NCBI GenBank assembly: GCA_021904315.1
Contig: CM038925.1
Coordinates: forward strand, 11,286,501-11,350,500
Length of the DNA stretch: 64,000 nucleotides
Source: Sphagnum magellanicum
Taxonomy: Eukaryota; Streptophyta; Sphagnopsida; Sphagnales; Sphagnaceae
Reading direction: 5' to 3'
Below are positions 45,471 through 56,348 of this stretch, in pieces. Made by a program: the position numbers and the translations under genes. The notes below the pieces were generated by a model. It did no database searches. It worked only from the letters and a program-made list of their open reading frames with translations, and was not told the origin of the DNA. Position 1 is the stretch's first letter, and each line of letters starts with the position of its first letter.

Positions 45471-46879
45471 ATTATTCATATCAATCTACACAAACCAAAT
45501 AACAAGTTGGTTAGTGTATACTTAAAGCACTTTTGATACACGGACGAACCACGGGCATACATAGACGAACAAGACTTAACACAACTTGGACTTGGGGGAA
45601 ACCATCACCTTCCCCCTTATAGTATTTCTATGATTGGCCACAAGGGTTGCACCCAAATGTCATTTTTCCTAGGACTCTCAAGTCGGGAATCTCGAAATTC
45701 CTGAAATTGCAACTCTCATCACTTTGGACACCGAAAACTTCTTGTGTAAACCTCTAATTAAAGTGAGGTTTAAAGCAAAGTTATAGCCCTTATTAGATCT
45801 TTCTAATGATATGTGGCATGCCCCCTTATATGCACATAAATCAAAGCGATTCTTGACTTTTAATGGTTGGGAGTCCAATTGACACTTTGACTTTTGGCTT
45901 TGTTTTAGCCATAACTTGTGTTGTAAGTACTCAAATGGATCATGCAAGCCCATTTTAGACATCTATGTTTTTAAATCTTTCCAATGGTATAAAAAACTAT
46001 TAAATTCAATGAACTTTGACCCCTCAAATCATTCTCTAGATATTCAAGAGTCCATAAGGACTCCAACTCTTAAAGTGGAAGCCCACTTGGGAATGTGTGG
46101 GTTCATTCCCTCATGCTCTCCTACACTCCCAAAAGTGTGAATGTGACTCCCAAGTTGCACTCTTAACCCGCACCTTTCCATGCCCCTTACCTTAGTCGTG
46201 AGCCCAAGGTTAGGGTCATGACACCTCCACTCTCGTGAGGGGGAATATTATTATCTTTCATAGGTATCCCACCCCCAAAATTGCCAAATCTTGATGGGGG
46301 GTTTTGTGTGGGCGATTACAAAATAGGGCACTATATTTTCAATAAAAAACTTGCCACTAAGAGTAGTTATTGGGGGAATCATCACATATGTTTAAATACC
46401 TTGACTTCCTTCTATTGCAACAATTGTGATACCATATTCAAAAAAGGATATGCCATACATCCAGTTGGATAAAATAAATGGAGGGTTTCATAGGTAACAA
46501 GGATTAGAAATCATTGTCCATGGGTTGGGAATAATGTTGTTGCCTGCATAGGACAATCCATAGTTCCCAAGGTAAGCTAGTAAAATATTATTTTTAGTAG
46601 GATTCATTGTCAGATACTAGTCACTCCACATTCGAATAACATGGTAACTTGGGGCAACTGTGAAAGAAGGGGTATGTTCAAGTACTATAGGAACCTAAGT
46701 CACTGGACTTTAAGAGCTAACTAAGAAGTCAAGTTGAGTGGTACCAAAAATTAGTTCAATCACAAAAATTAATACTTGGTTAGATTTATAGGGGCAATTT
46801 CCATCTATGTGTGCATGACCTCTACAAAAAGTGCAGATCTAGCTAATGGGTGTGGAATTAACAAAAAAAGTAAGCACTA
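45471..46879. other. Non-coding, possibly 5' LTR/leader of the minus-strand element
   Basis: 45480-46200 is where the 5' LTR of the minus-strand gypsy copy should lie, but no second LTR exists to confirm it. Short frames at 45678-45962 (minus) and 46281-46472 (plus) have no recognised domain. Confidence 0.35.
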
Positions 46880-49800
46880 CCAAAATCTTTGACATGAATC
46901 ATGTTCCCTTCAAAGATTCATCGTCAAAGAGTGGTCACTACTGTTAGTTTGGGAAGCAACCTTCTCCGGAGACTCTACCAAATCTTCAGTTGTCTTTTAA
47001 AGTTGAAAATTTTCAATTTTGAGGGCTTGGGTATTGGGTGCAATATCTACTAGTATTGAAAAACATAATTTCTGGTAGGGGTCCAAACGTGGCCTTGTGA
47101 AGGTTTTATGTTCGTAATCAGGATAAACTGTTCCATCAAGTGAATTTTGGTGTCAGTTCATATTTTCGATTCTTCTTTTTCAATGTTGATTCCGACCTCC
47201 TATTGTTCTGCCATGTGCAAGGTAGGGTAGCAAGGCCTTCTCAATCCATCATGTGAAATGGTCCTCCTTGATTAGCAAAAAGTACATCCCCACCTTCTTG
47301 CTATAATGTTTTGTTTAGTTTTGAACAAAAGAATAAATTGCACAAACAATGAAACTTTTGGAAGAAATATTACCTGCTTCTCCAATGAAGACAAATAGCT
47401 TTTACTGAATCTCTCAACAAAAGAACTATTGAACTAATTATCCTAGTTTTGTATTCGCGGAATGGTTGTCAAATGTTAGGCCCACTTGGTGAATTTTTGG
47501 GTGTTTTTGGGTACTTGATTGAAAATCAGTACAAAGTTGAACACCTCAAATCTGCTAGTGTTTAGTCACAAATAGTCACTTTGAAATAGGTGGAAAACAA
47601 TTAGGCAAATAGCCTACCACTTTCTCTTAAGGAAAATAAGTAGATAAGAACAAACATCTTTCAACATTTGCAAAGCTGACAATCAAAACAAATGCGAAAG
47701 ACAACTTCAACACAGTTTGCAAAGCAAAAATTTGAGCAAAAATAAAACACACTTCATGCAAAAAACTTCAAAGTGCCAAAAATACATTACATTCATCCTC
47801 AAAACAAAAGATCATACCAAAGACCCTTCAAGCTTCCCCAAAAGAAGACTTCAAGTTCGTAAGAAAACAATGGGGATCCTAAAAAAAATTAAAATTCTTA
47901 AAATTCTTCCTAAACTCCAAGTTATCCAACCTTATTCTACATTTAAAATGTGGAACTGAAATTAGAGGCGACAATTGATTTTTTGGTTCTATTAATAAAT
48001 AACTTTTCAAAATCGGTAGTGACCTAAAATCAGTTCTAACCTAAAACCAGTAGTAACATAAAGGCAATAGAAACGTAAAATTAGTTTTTTATTTCAAAAA
48101 CCGGTAAAGTTTGATTTTTAGTACAAATTTACAACTCTTCAAAATTGGCCTAAAAATTTTTCTAGCCTTAATAAGGGGGTCTTCAAAGCTTGCAAGTGGG
48201 AGAGAATTGACTACTTCATGCAAATCTAAAAATTGTAGCTCTCCAAATAGGACTTAATGTCCTTGAGAACTCAAGGATCATCCATATAGAAAAGAAACAT
48301 AGCCCCATCAAGAGTTAAGAATTTTTTCGTGAAGTCAAAAATTGACATTATCCAATCTTCCCCTTGTTTGTTCCAAAAGGGGATCTTTGGGGAGCTAGGG
48401 GAGACCAAAGGAAGAAGAACATTCCCTACGATGTTAACATGAACAAGCTTCGCCTTGTCCTCAAGATTGAACTACACACAAATGGGTAGACGTAAGAATC
48501 AATAAACAGTTCGAAAATGGAAAATATCACAGAAAAGGCAACAGGCATTGAAATGGACTAACCTCATGAATGAACATAAAGACTTTCTTAAACACCTACG
48601 GCCACTTCTTAGAATCAACTCTCTCCTTGGCAATTCTTAATTAGGACAATGGAAAAGTAATATAATGGCATCTAAGGGACTTGAAAGATGGTAGTATAAG
48701 GGGAGTTGGGCGAACATGGGTCAAGGGAGGTGGGCATATGCTCTCAAAATCCAAGCTCGACATGCCAAGCGAAGAAAAAAAAAGGCCACCCAGTTGAAGT
48801 GGCTTGGAGTTAGTGATTTGCTCTAAAGCACTCAAATTGACAATAGGAGTTGGAACCACATCCAAGCAAACCTCCCCACTAGATTTGGCACATTGATTAA
48901 CTCTAGCCTCCTCACTTTGTTTTTTCTTTCCCAAAGTAGACCCCTTTTTCTTTACCTTTTTCATTTGAGTGCTTGCAAAAGTTTGTAGGATTCTTGGAAT
49001 CCTAGCTCATTTTTCTCATGTAATGAAAACTCTAAGGCTAGAGTGTTTTCCTTTGAGTAGTCCAAATATTGGCTGCAATCAACAAGGTGCAAGGAACTCT
49101 AGTCCTTGAAAAAGTCCTTATGGAACATGGTGTTGTCCACTTTAAGATCGTGCCCAAAAAGGAGGGGGAGTTAGTTAATGGCTCCCATGGGAAAGACATG
49201 ATAGAAATACCTACAAGAAACAAGAAAAAGGTCCCAATAAGAAATTAAAGTTTTAAACTATTTTTTCATCCTTTACTTTCCACACTGAAAGCAAGGGAAT
49301 AGTGGATGTGGTAAAGGAAGGAATGGAGTGGCAAACCTATAGAGAATTTGTTTTAATGCCTTCTTCCCTCCTGTTTATTAATCGTAGGATTTGCATTTCC
49401 GCATGCCGTCTCTTGGCTTGAATTCACGAAAAAAACAGATATCCTAAATAGTTTGTCGTCATTCTTGAATGTAAGATGCAAGTGAAATAACCTTTGGAAG
49501 ATCTCACACATTCAAGATAAGATTCATGACTATAGTGGCATAAAGCTTAAGAGCTTCAACCTCCAATTGCATGAAACAATTAAATGAATTAACAACTAAT
49601 GACACAACTACAACAAAGCAAGCAAGAGAAAGGAAGAAATGATACCTAGTGTTAGAAAGTGGCCTTGTGGAGCCACTTGTCAAATTGTTGGTCCGAAAAT
49701 CCTTATTTAGGGAAATTCTTGGCCTCCTTAAACACATTGGACTCATTCCACTACTTGAGCCAAAAAAATTTATGTTGTGGAATCACATAGGAGTATGCCA

Positions 49801-51110
49801 ACATTTGAAGCTTTTCTATGAACATTTCTAGTTCTAAATCATATCATAATGAACTTGAATCTCCTTGAGGAAATCTGGACTAAAAGCTTGGTCACAAATA
49901 AGGTGCTTGTAGAAAGTCGAATAGTGGTCCTTCTTGACTTGCTCCACAGCCTTTTCCATGCATTCTTGAAGCTTGGTTGTGGACCTTTTTGTGAGGTCAA
50001 AACTTTTTCATAGTAGAATTTAACTACCACATCAGCAATTGAAGAAATCTCCTACTACAAGCAAAAGAAAAAGAAAAAAAAAAAGAAACAAACACAAAAA
50101 AAATGAAGATGAAACGAGGTGACTCCGCAATGAAGGATGGGGAAGAGAGGATTATAAACCTTGTACATGTAATCAAAAGAAACCTTGAATGTAAGGGAGT
50201 GCCAAGTCTTGTGATTTATTTTGGCACTTCTTGAAAACATTTGCCTAAAGAACATTCTGGAATAGCTCCATAGGGATGATGCCAATGGATTAGATGTAGC
50301 AAAATTCATGCACAAGCATTAATTGCACATGATCAAACTCCATGGACCTAGGAATAAGGAAGGAATTCATTTAATGGAATCGGGAACATTAAAGCTTTGA
50401 AAGAGAACATACATTAAGGATTCATTGAAAGGTGGAAAACTAACTTGTTCATGTCTATCATGGCTATGAGGAGCTTGACAAGACCATGCACAATATTGAG
50501 CATAATATAATCCATTGAGTAGTGTCATTCAAGATATTCATTGTGCACAAGTTGGATGTAAAGTAACCAAGCTTGTAGCCTATGGTTGTCGTCCCACACA
50601 AAAAACATCTACCTTGAGAGAAACTTGAGATCTGGATCTCCAAGAAGGAGGCTTTCAAATTTCTCATTTTCAAAACGCCAATGAACATTCCAAGAGTCAA
50701 CCTAGGAATCAAGAAATTCCTCCTGTCCTTTCCAATTCAAGGGAGATATGTAGAATATTGTATCTCCCTCATGGTATCCAATTTGAAATGCTTGCTCCAT
50801 CTTCAAGACATTTATCTTGAATGCAAGATGCACAATAGGCATGGATATCATCCTACACAAGGGGATGTTCATTCGTGCCTTCCTATTCAACATCTCGTTC
50901 CTATTAAAGATCTCTGTTGAATTGAATTTATGTTCTTGCACAACTTGGATAGTCTTGTCAAAGGACATGCTATCTGTGAGCTAGGGAGCCTTTGAAACTT
51001 GTGAACCTTGAAAGAAAGAAGGAATCAATAACTAACAAGCAAATCGAGATTATAAATTAATTAATGGGATGTTTGAACACTAACCTCCATTGTTTCACCT
51101 ATGGGAGTGT
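46880..51110 (-). pseudogene. Decayed intron-containing gene with ParB/sulfiredoxin-like motif and methyltransferase-like segment
   Basis: Minus-strand blocks in order: CEGTIHHTPIGETME (near 51070-51115) before a GT donor; MSFDKTIQVVQEH to LNWKGQEEFLDSWNVHW (50968-50660); WDDNHRLQAW (50567-50596), a ParB/Srx-type D-x-N-H-R box; NIVHGLVKLLIAMIDMN (~50450-50505); LQECMEKAVEQVKKDHYSTF and DFLKEIQVHYD (about 49990-49845); a Lys-rich linker (48880-48964); FNLEDKAKLVHVNIVGNVLL (~48420-48470), then EDWIMSIFDF and DGAMFLFYMDDP (~48270-48345) and VLKDIKSYLESYNF. Coding blocks are separated by T-rich, GT/AG-bounded gaps (for example TTTCATGCAG before 49570), so it retains introns and is not a processed copy. 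Many stops and shifts make it dead. The methyltransferase assignment of the later block rests on its resemblance to the hydrophobic strand after the DPP box and is tentative. I recall related plant proteins annotated ParB/Sulfiredoxin from bryophytes and ferns. Confidence 0.6.
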
Positions 51111-51189
51111 GATGAATGGTTCCCTCACATGTTCCTACAAAACAAGTCGAGAACTATTAAATTACTGCTTTTAGAAAGAAAAGGAAACT

Positions 51190-51810
51190 ATAATCATACT
51201 CAAGTTTAGGTCCATAAAACACAAAAAATAATAATAAAATAAGCAAAAAATCTAAGCTAAAGTTTGGGTTTAAAATCAAACCCGAGCTTGAATTTGGGTT
51301 CCTCATGCACAACTACATTACTTTTAGCACCAAGAATAGTTTGATGACATTTACAAGAACAAAAAAACAAAACAAAAACAAAACAAAAACGAAAAACGAA
51401 AAACTTGAACTTAAGTTTGGGTCGATTTGAGACTTGAGCTTGAACTCGAGTTCTTCTTGCATTGTTAAGCTACTCTCAGCATTGAAGGTAGCTTAACAAT
51501 ATTTGTAGAATTTATTTTTTCAAAAAATAGCTCAAGTTGTGGTCTAATATTGAACCCAAGCTTGAACTTTAATTCTTCATGTGCAATTGAGTTACTTTAG
51601 AAGCTGAGAGTAGTTCAACAACACCTAGAAAGTTAAAAAAACAAAAAACCCAAGTTCAAGCTTAGGTTCGATTTGGGACCTAAGCTCGAGCCCAAGTTTT
51701 TCTTGCATCGTTGGATTACTCTCAACATTGAAAGTAGCTTAGTAATGTATGTAGTATAAAACAAAATCATGAGCTTATGGTTCGGTTTTTCTTACATCGT
51801 TGAACTATGT
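51190..51810 (-). repeat. Satellite block 1, ~125-150 bp unit, four to five copies
   Basis: The recurring core is (GAACTC)AAGTTCTTC(T/A)TGCAT.GTT.A(G/A)(C/T)TACTCTCA(A/G)CATTGAA(A/G)GTAGC, followed by TTAACAATATTTGTAG and a (CAAAAA)n run, then CAAGCTCA(A/G)G(T)TTGGGTC(G)ATTTGGGACC. Cores lie at about 51293, 51441, 51566 and 51688, with a fading fifth at 51773. The same unit forms block 2 at 54243-54555. It is non-coding and sits upstream of the ParB-like pseudogene. Confidence 0.65.
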
Positions 51811-53316
51811 GAGGCATTCTTGCACATCTTCAACATGAAGATATGCATTCACAAAAACCGCTTGGAAGTGGAATTACTATGTAGTTGTAATCTAATAAGT
51901 AAGGTGGTTTAATGTGATGTAATGAAGTTCACTAAGAATCTAATGCGTTGTGTCCACTTGGAAGATACAAAGACATTGTGGTAGAACCATAACTCACCAT
52001 GATGAAATGTGAAGGGGCATTATGTTGATGTTCATTCAATGTCACGCTTGATGGTTGAACCCCTTTTGTTCCATTCGTCATAACATCTACATACAACCTC
52101 ATAATCTAACATGCATTGGATTTTTGAAAAGCTAATTTAAAAAGGAGCCATGTTACAAAATCTTATAAGTTTTTTGTTTTTTTTATCAAGAGTTAAGCCT
52201 TGAGACTAAAAATCACTTTGCTTAGATTGAAGAAAAAATAGACAATTTCCACCCCCTCTACTTCCGGCAAGTGTAACTCCCTTATAGCCAAACCGATGAT
52301 GCTGAAATTTGGAAAAAACCTTCTACACCTCCTAAACAAGAACTTTTTAAAGTTTGACACAAATCCAACGATGGATTTGGGAGGAACAACTATTTGAAAT
52401 AAAACTCCAAAAGTTTTGTCATGGAAATCCTTCCATGCTTATTTCTTGCATATATCTTTTTCATGAACAACACCTTTCCACACATAAAAACTAATCTTTT
52501 CTTCACACATTCATTCTCCTCCTTTCCCCTTCCCCCAACACAAGATACTCCTCTTTCCCTTGGTAAGTTTCCATGACATTTCCTTGAGCTTGTTCCCCTT
52601 GCCCAATGGAAGCTTCGAAATCCTCCCCTCTAATCAATGGCCTCCTCATCTTTCAATAGCCAATGAGAATTGAGAATGATTTGCCCTCCAATTGATTTTA
52701 GGATGAAAATTTTTGGGCCCAATAAAACATAAAAAATATTCCATCTTCCAATGAAATAGGATGATAATCCTCATGACTAATGGGATTAGAGGACTCATCT
52801 TTCCCCTTATCTTGGATATCTTGATGAGGTTCTTGAGTTTGATCCTTATCCTTTCCGTTCATTGACCCTCACATCTTACTTTTTCATCCTAATTATTTCA
52901 AGTAACTAACTACTAGGACAATTTATCAGTAGTAACAAGTAAACATCTTTGAGTCCTTACTTGATTAAATCAATTCAATGGTTGAAGTAACATCCCTATG
53001 TACCATTTACTCTTTTGATATCCCCTACTTATTTTTTCTTCCATGCACTAATTAACTATGTAGTACATAGTAAATTGAAATTAAAAAATTTCATCACAAA
53101 AACCCCCACATACTTCTAGATCCATCGTTGAAATTAGGGTTCAATGAATCCATTAAATCTAAGATGTTCGAGTTTTCATGAAGTTCTGTCGTCACTCCCA
53201 CACCTTACGCCTATCCTAATTTGTTAAATAAAAAAGTCTCGACCCCTTTTGAACACAAGTACCACATTGTTTCTGCTACCCTTTTGGTTTTTGTTGATGC
53301 AAGTGAAAATTTAGTC
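51811..53316. other. Non-coding, nothing recognised
   Basis: No supported frame. The stretch at 52200-52600 has CT-rich runs that could be leader or intron DNA of a neighbouring decayed gene. Confidence 0.4.
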
Positions 53317-53735
53317 ATGGCGGATGATGTTACTATGCCTTCGAATCCTCCAGTTTCACTAATAAAAAAGGAAGAGCTTGAAGAAGCATCGCTTGACGTG
53401 AATGTCTCTCAACGATCGCGCGAAGAAGAACCGTCCAGAAAGTGGTGCGCACTTGAGTTGATCGTTCGACATGGGATCGTCGATTGTCTCCTAACCCACA
53501 TGCCTTAACAATCTATTTAGAATTTGTTCTTGCTTGTGGAGCCACACCAGAAAGGTTTGAAGAGTGTTAATGTGAAAACAACAATGTTCGTTTTCATTGT
53601 CGAACTTGGGTTCCCAGTGATGGCCATTATCATTGCCTACAAGGTCCAATCAACCCCCTTTCCATGGAGCATTGAGCCAAATACCTAGCTCACACCATTC
53701 GTTGCATTCTAGATTTTTTACAATTGTGATCTATC
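53317..53735 (+). pseudogene. Broken gene of unknown family
   Basis: From ATG 53317 a 63-codon frame reads MADDVTMPSNPPVSLIKKEE, then NVSQRSREEEPSRKW and ELIVRHGIVDCLL, to TAA at 53506. A +1-shifted frame continues directly with EFVLACGATPERFEEC, a stop, then CENNNVRFHCRTWVPSDGHY and LQGPINPL, another stop, and AKYLAHTIRCILDFLQL up to about 53735. The conserved-looking, charged and Cys/His-bearing text across two frames, with isolated stops, suggests a true ancestral protein. I do not recognise the family. It lies between the two satellite blocks, divergent from the ParB-like pseudogene. Confidence 0.42.
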
Positions 53736-54242
53736 CCCTTAAAGTTGTTTACTAAGTTGTAATTCACCAGAGGCCATTCAGGTGGAAATGTTAATGCTTA
53801 AGTTTGATTTTGATTCTATTTAAAAATCTGATAGAAATGAAGACTAAATAAAGATGTATTAAGACTACATCTTAAAAATCTTTCAAGTACATCATTCGTG
53901 CCTGAAGATTATTTTACAAACTAACTTAATATTGTCATGGTGAAATGTTATTGTTAATTATGGGCTTGTATTCCCAATATATCAATAAATCACATCTAAT
54001 TCTACATCCCCTTTCCCTTCTCTACAACATAAAAGGATGATGCACTTAAAAAGGTTTATTAGGTCCTAAAATTAACTAAACCTTGCATCAATTTAAATAA
54101 AAGAGTATTCTACGCTGAAATATCCAAAGGCTAATTCAACTCTTAATAATTATTACTTGAAGGTTTATCAAGATTCAAATCATTAATACTAAGGAAAATT
54201 ATGGAACTAAAGCTTAACAATTTGTGGTATTATAATCCATGA
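53736..54242. other. Non-coding, nothing recognised
   Basis: AT-rich DNA, no supported frame. Confidence 0.4.
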
Positions 54243-54555
54243 CTCACAAACTACTTTTACCACCAATAGTAATTCAACAATGTTGCAATAAAACAATAAA
54301 ACAAAAAGAACCCAAGTTTAAGCTCAAGTCCAAAATTGAACTCGAGTTTGAACTCAAGTTCTTCATGCGTAACCGAATTACTCTTGGCACTAAAAGTAGT
54401 TCGGCCACACCTACAAAAACAAGAGCACAACAAAATTAAAACGAAAAAAAACTTGAGCTCAAGTTTAGGTCTGATTTGGGACCCGAGCTTGAACTTGGGT
54501 TCTTACACCACTAAACTACTTTCGACGTTGAAAGTAGCTCAACAATCTTTGTAGC
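54243..54555 (-). repeat. Satellite block 2, same unit as block 1
   Basis: Two complete units and part of a third. Cores GAACTCAAGTTCTTCATGCG with GGCACTAAAAGTAGTTC (54350-54416) and GAACTTGGGTTCTTACACCA with GACGTTGAAAGTAGCTC (54491-54553) align with the units at 51190-51810. Translated frames here are repeat artefacts. Confidence 0.65.
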
Positions 54556-54819
54556 AAAAAAAAAAAAAAAACTTGGATGAAGCTTGGAAAAGCTCAAAGA
54601 AGTTTAGGCCTCGGGGATGGTCTTAGGAACTCTTGAGCTATCTCCTTCCTCCCTCTTACATTCACAATTCCACAAAGAGATTTAAATGAAAACTCAAAAA
54701 ATATTTTATACTCTCAAACCCTAAAATAATAATTCAAAGCCCCAAGATTTTTATTGAATGTTGGTTACTTCTAAACTCAATGTTGGTTTCGTCATCCATT
54801 GATTCCTTGCTAGATCTCA
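54556..54819. other. Non-coding flank of the LTR element
   Basis: Short A/T-rich stretch ending GATCTCA immediately before the 5' LTR. Confidence 0.5.
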
Positions 54820-55637
54820 TGTAACCGGACATGGGGTGACCGGACAATGTTGCCGTTGTGATCCAGCTCCTGATTTTGTTTGCACCAGCACTTGGTTGGC
54901 GGCGCATTACTGATCATCACTAAGGCAATGCATGGCGGCTGTTTGGGTTTGATCATGGAAGTTCACCTCTTGAGGAGGACGGCACGAGATCACGGCAACG
55001 GAGGTACTGGCCTTTATGGTTTGAGGCGGCTTGGCGGCGCCGGAATGGGCATTCATGATGAAGGTAAGTGGCAATTGAGGTAGATCCTGGGAGTTGGACA
55101 GGGAAGGCAAGTTTTTTTTGGAGGAAGGCAGGAGGAAAGAAAAACAGACATGAGGTTTTTGGGCAGAAGAGCTCGGAGCTTGATAGCTAGTCTTACTGAT
55201 TTTCTTCCGCTGCCTTAGTAACTAGGACAAAGCTAGCTCCTGCGTTTTTGGAAAGAATCGGATCCAGCAAGGAATGAGGTTGTAGAACAGAGTGGTTTGT
55301 GGAGAAGTGCAGGAGATCAACAGTTTGGAGTGGTCTGTTTTTTTGGAGGAGAGTGTGATAGGGGACAGATAGATCTCAGGCCGTTGTTTGATGTTCTAGG
55401 AGGTTGGACGCTTGTGTTGGCGGAGACTTTTTGTGTAAATCTGAATTGTGAAATTCTATCTTGGAAGCCCTGTGGAGGGATTGTGTCTGCAGGAGGCTCA
55501 GAGGAGTCTGGGTCAGTGCAAGTTGTTGTGAATGCTCTGCTGGTGTGTGTGTGATGAGATGCTAGACCAGTCACAAGCAATGCAGTAGAGTGTGGAGGGG
55601 TCTGGTTGTTGTCTGAGACCCTCTCTTTTTGGTATCA
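54820..55637 (+). repeat. 5' LTR
   Basis: It begins TGTAACCGGACATGGGGTGA and matches 61915-62733 along its whole length. The end is either just before TGGTATCAGAGC (55629), if that is entirely primer site, or at GGTATCA (55637), which gives the usual CA terminus and matches GGTGACA in the 3' copy at five of seven bases. A strong 5' splice-site consensus (AAG|GTAAGT) lies at 55061-55069. Confidence 0.88.
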
Positions 55638-55647
55638 GAGCTGGTTG
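55630..55647 (+). other. Primer-binding site, initiator-Met tRNA type
   Basis: TGGTATCAGAGCTGGTTG begins with the standard complement of the 3' end of plant initiator-Met tRNA, as in many plant LTR retrotransposons. It abuts the 5' LTR. Confidence 0.75.
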
Positions 55648-55705
55648 GATCCAGAAGGTTTCGGTGTCACTCTGGGAATCCAATTGTTATGGTAGTCAGG
55701 GAAAT

Positions 55706-55954
55706 ATGTCCTCCACTGGTACAAATGATATAGAGGTGGAAGAGTTAGTGCGTGAAACTTGTGAGCAAGGAATTGTCAGAAGGTTCGATTTCTACACCAC
55801 TCGAGGTGTAGTGCCGTCGAGGGGGGCCGTGGTTTTGCGTTCCTTGGGTTTTGGCGGAGTGACTATTGTAGGAATAGATCCCGATCAGGCCAGAGTAGGA
55901 GATATAGCCATCGAAGTAGCTCACAGTGGGTTTTTCACCCGAGCTGAGGTCTAG
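55706..55954 (+). CDS. Leader ORF 1 of the gypsy element, unknown function
   Basis: 82 codons from ATG 55706 to TAG 55952-55954, lying between the primer-binding site and gag. Residues 63-75 read RVGDIAIEVAHSG, closely matched by QVGDHIVRVEHSG in leader ORF 2, which suggests a duplicated domain. The stop could be a C-to-T change of a Gln codon: the frame continues 18 more codons (VKVSNGTRGWVSILQFQA) to TAG 56009-56011, overlapping ORF 2. The predicted chain is rich in Val/Ile/Gly, as in a beta-rich fold. I do not recognise the family. Most gypsy elements have no ORF here, so it may be an accessory protein or a decayed N-terminal gag extension. Confidence 0.5.
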   Translation: MSSTGTNDIEVEELVRETCEQGIVRRFDFYTTRGVVPSRGAVVLRSLGFGGVTIVGIDPDQARVGDIAIEVAHSGFFTRAEV

Positions 55955-55967
55955 GTGAAGGTGAGCA

Positions 55968-56348
55968 ATGGAACCAGAGGATGGGTGTCCATCTTGCAAT
56001 TTCAGGCGTAGTACCACTACACCACCTACCTTGCGTAGAGTAACACCATTGTTTGTTGAGATGCAGCGCAATGTGCCTAGATTAGGAGACATTTGGATCC
56101 CCAAGTCCACTCCCTTAGCTAACCATTTTCCTAGATTGTACATACCAGGCGTGGAGGATCTGTTCCAGGTCGGAGATCACATAGTCCGTGTGGAGCACTC
56201 TGGAACAAGGTCTCGTCTCATAAGTTGGCGGGTTTGGCTCAATTCGTCATCGAAGTGGCAATTCCATCTGGAATCCACAGATGAGCAATATTTCTCCATT
56301 CTCCCATTAGATTTTGAACCTTTGGCACCTGTAGCTGAGGGCGCTTAG
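55968..56348 (+). CDS. Leader ORF 2 of the gypsy element, unknown function
   Basis: An uninterrupted 126-codon frame, 13 bp after the ORF 1 stop and about 157 bp before the gag ATG, in a different frame from both. It starts MEPEDGCPSC, has a basic Thr/Arg-rich stretch (residues 13-26), then WIPKSTPLANHFPRLYIPG and QVGDHIVRVEHSG (67-79), which repeats the ORF 1 motif, and ends in a Trp/Phe-rich tail (SWRVWLNSSSKWQFHLE). There is no zinc knuckle, protease or RT motif. Its survival without a stop while pol has five suggests chance or shorter target size. The function is unknown. Confidence 0.5.
   Translation: MEPEDGCPSCNFRRSTTTPPTLRRVTPLFVEMQRNVPRLGDIWIPKSTPLANHFPRLYIPGVEDLFQVGDHIVRVEHSGTRSRLISWRVWLNSSSKWQFHLESTDEQYFSILPLDFEPLAPVAEGA

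Noticed and set aside
54880..55580. Frames of 67-87 codons in the LTRs
   Set aside because: They occur identically in both LTRs, on both strands, and show no domain. They are ordinary LTR sequence.
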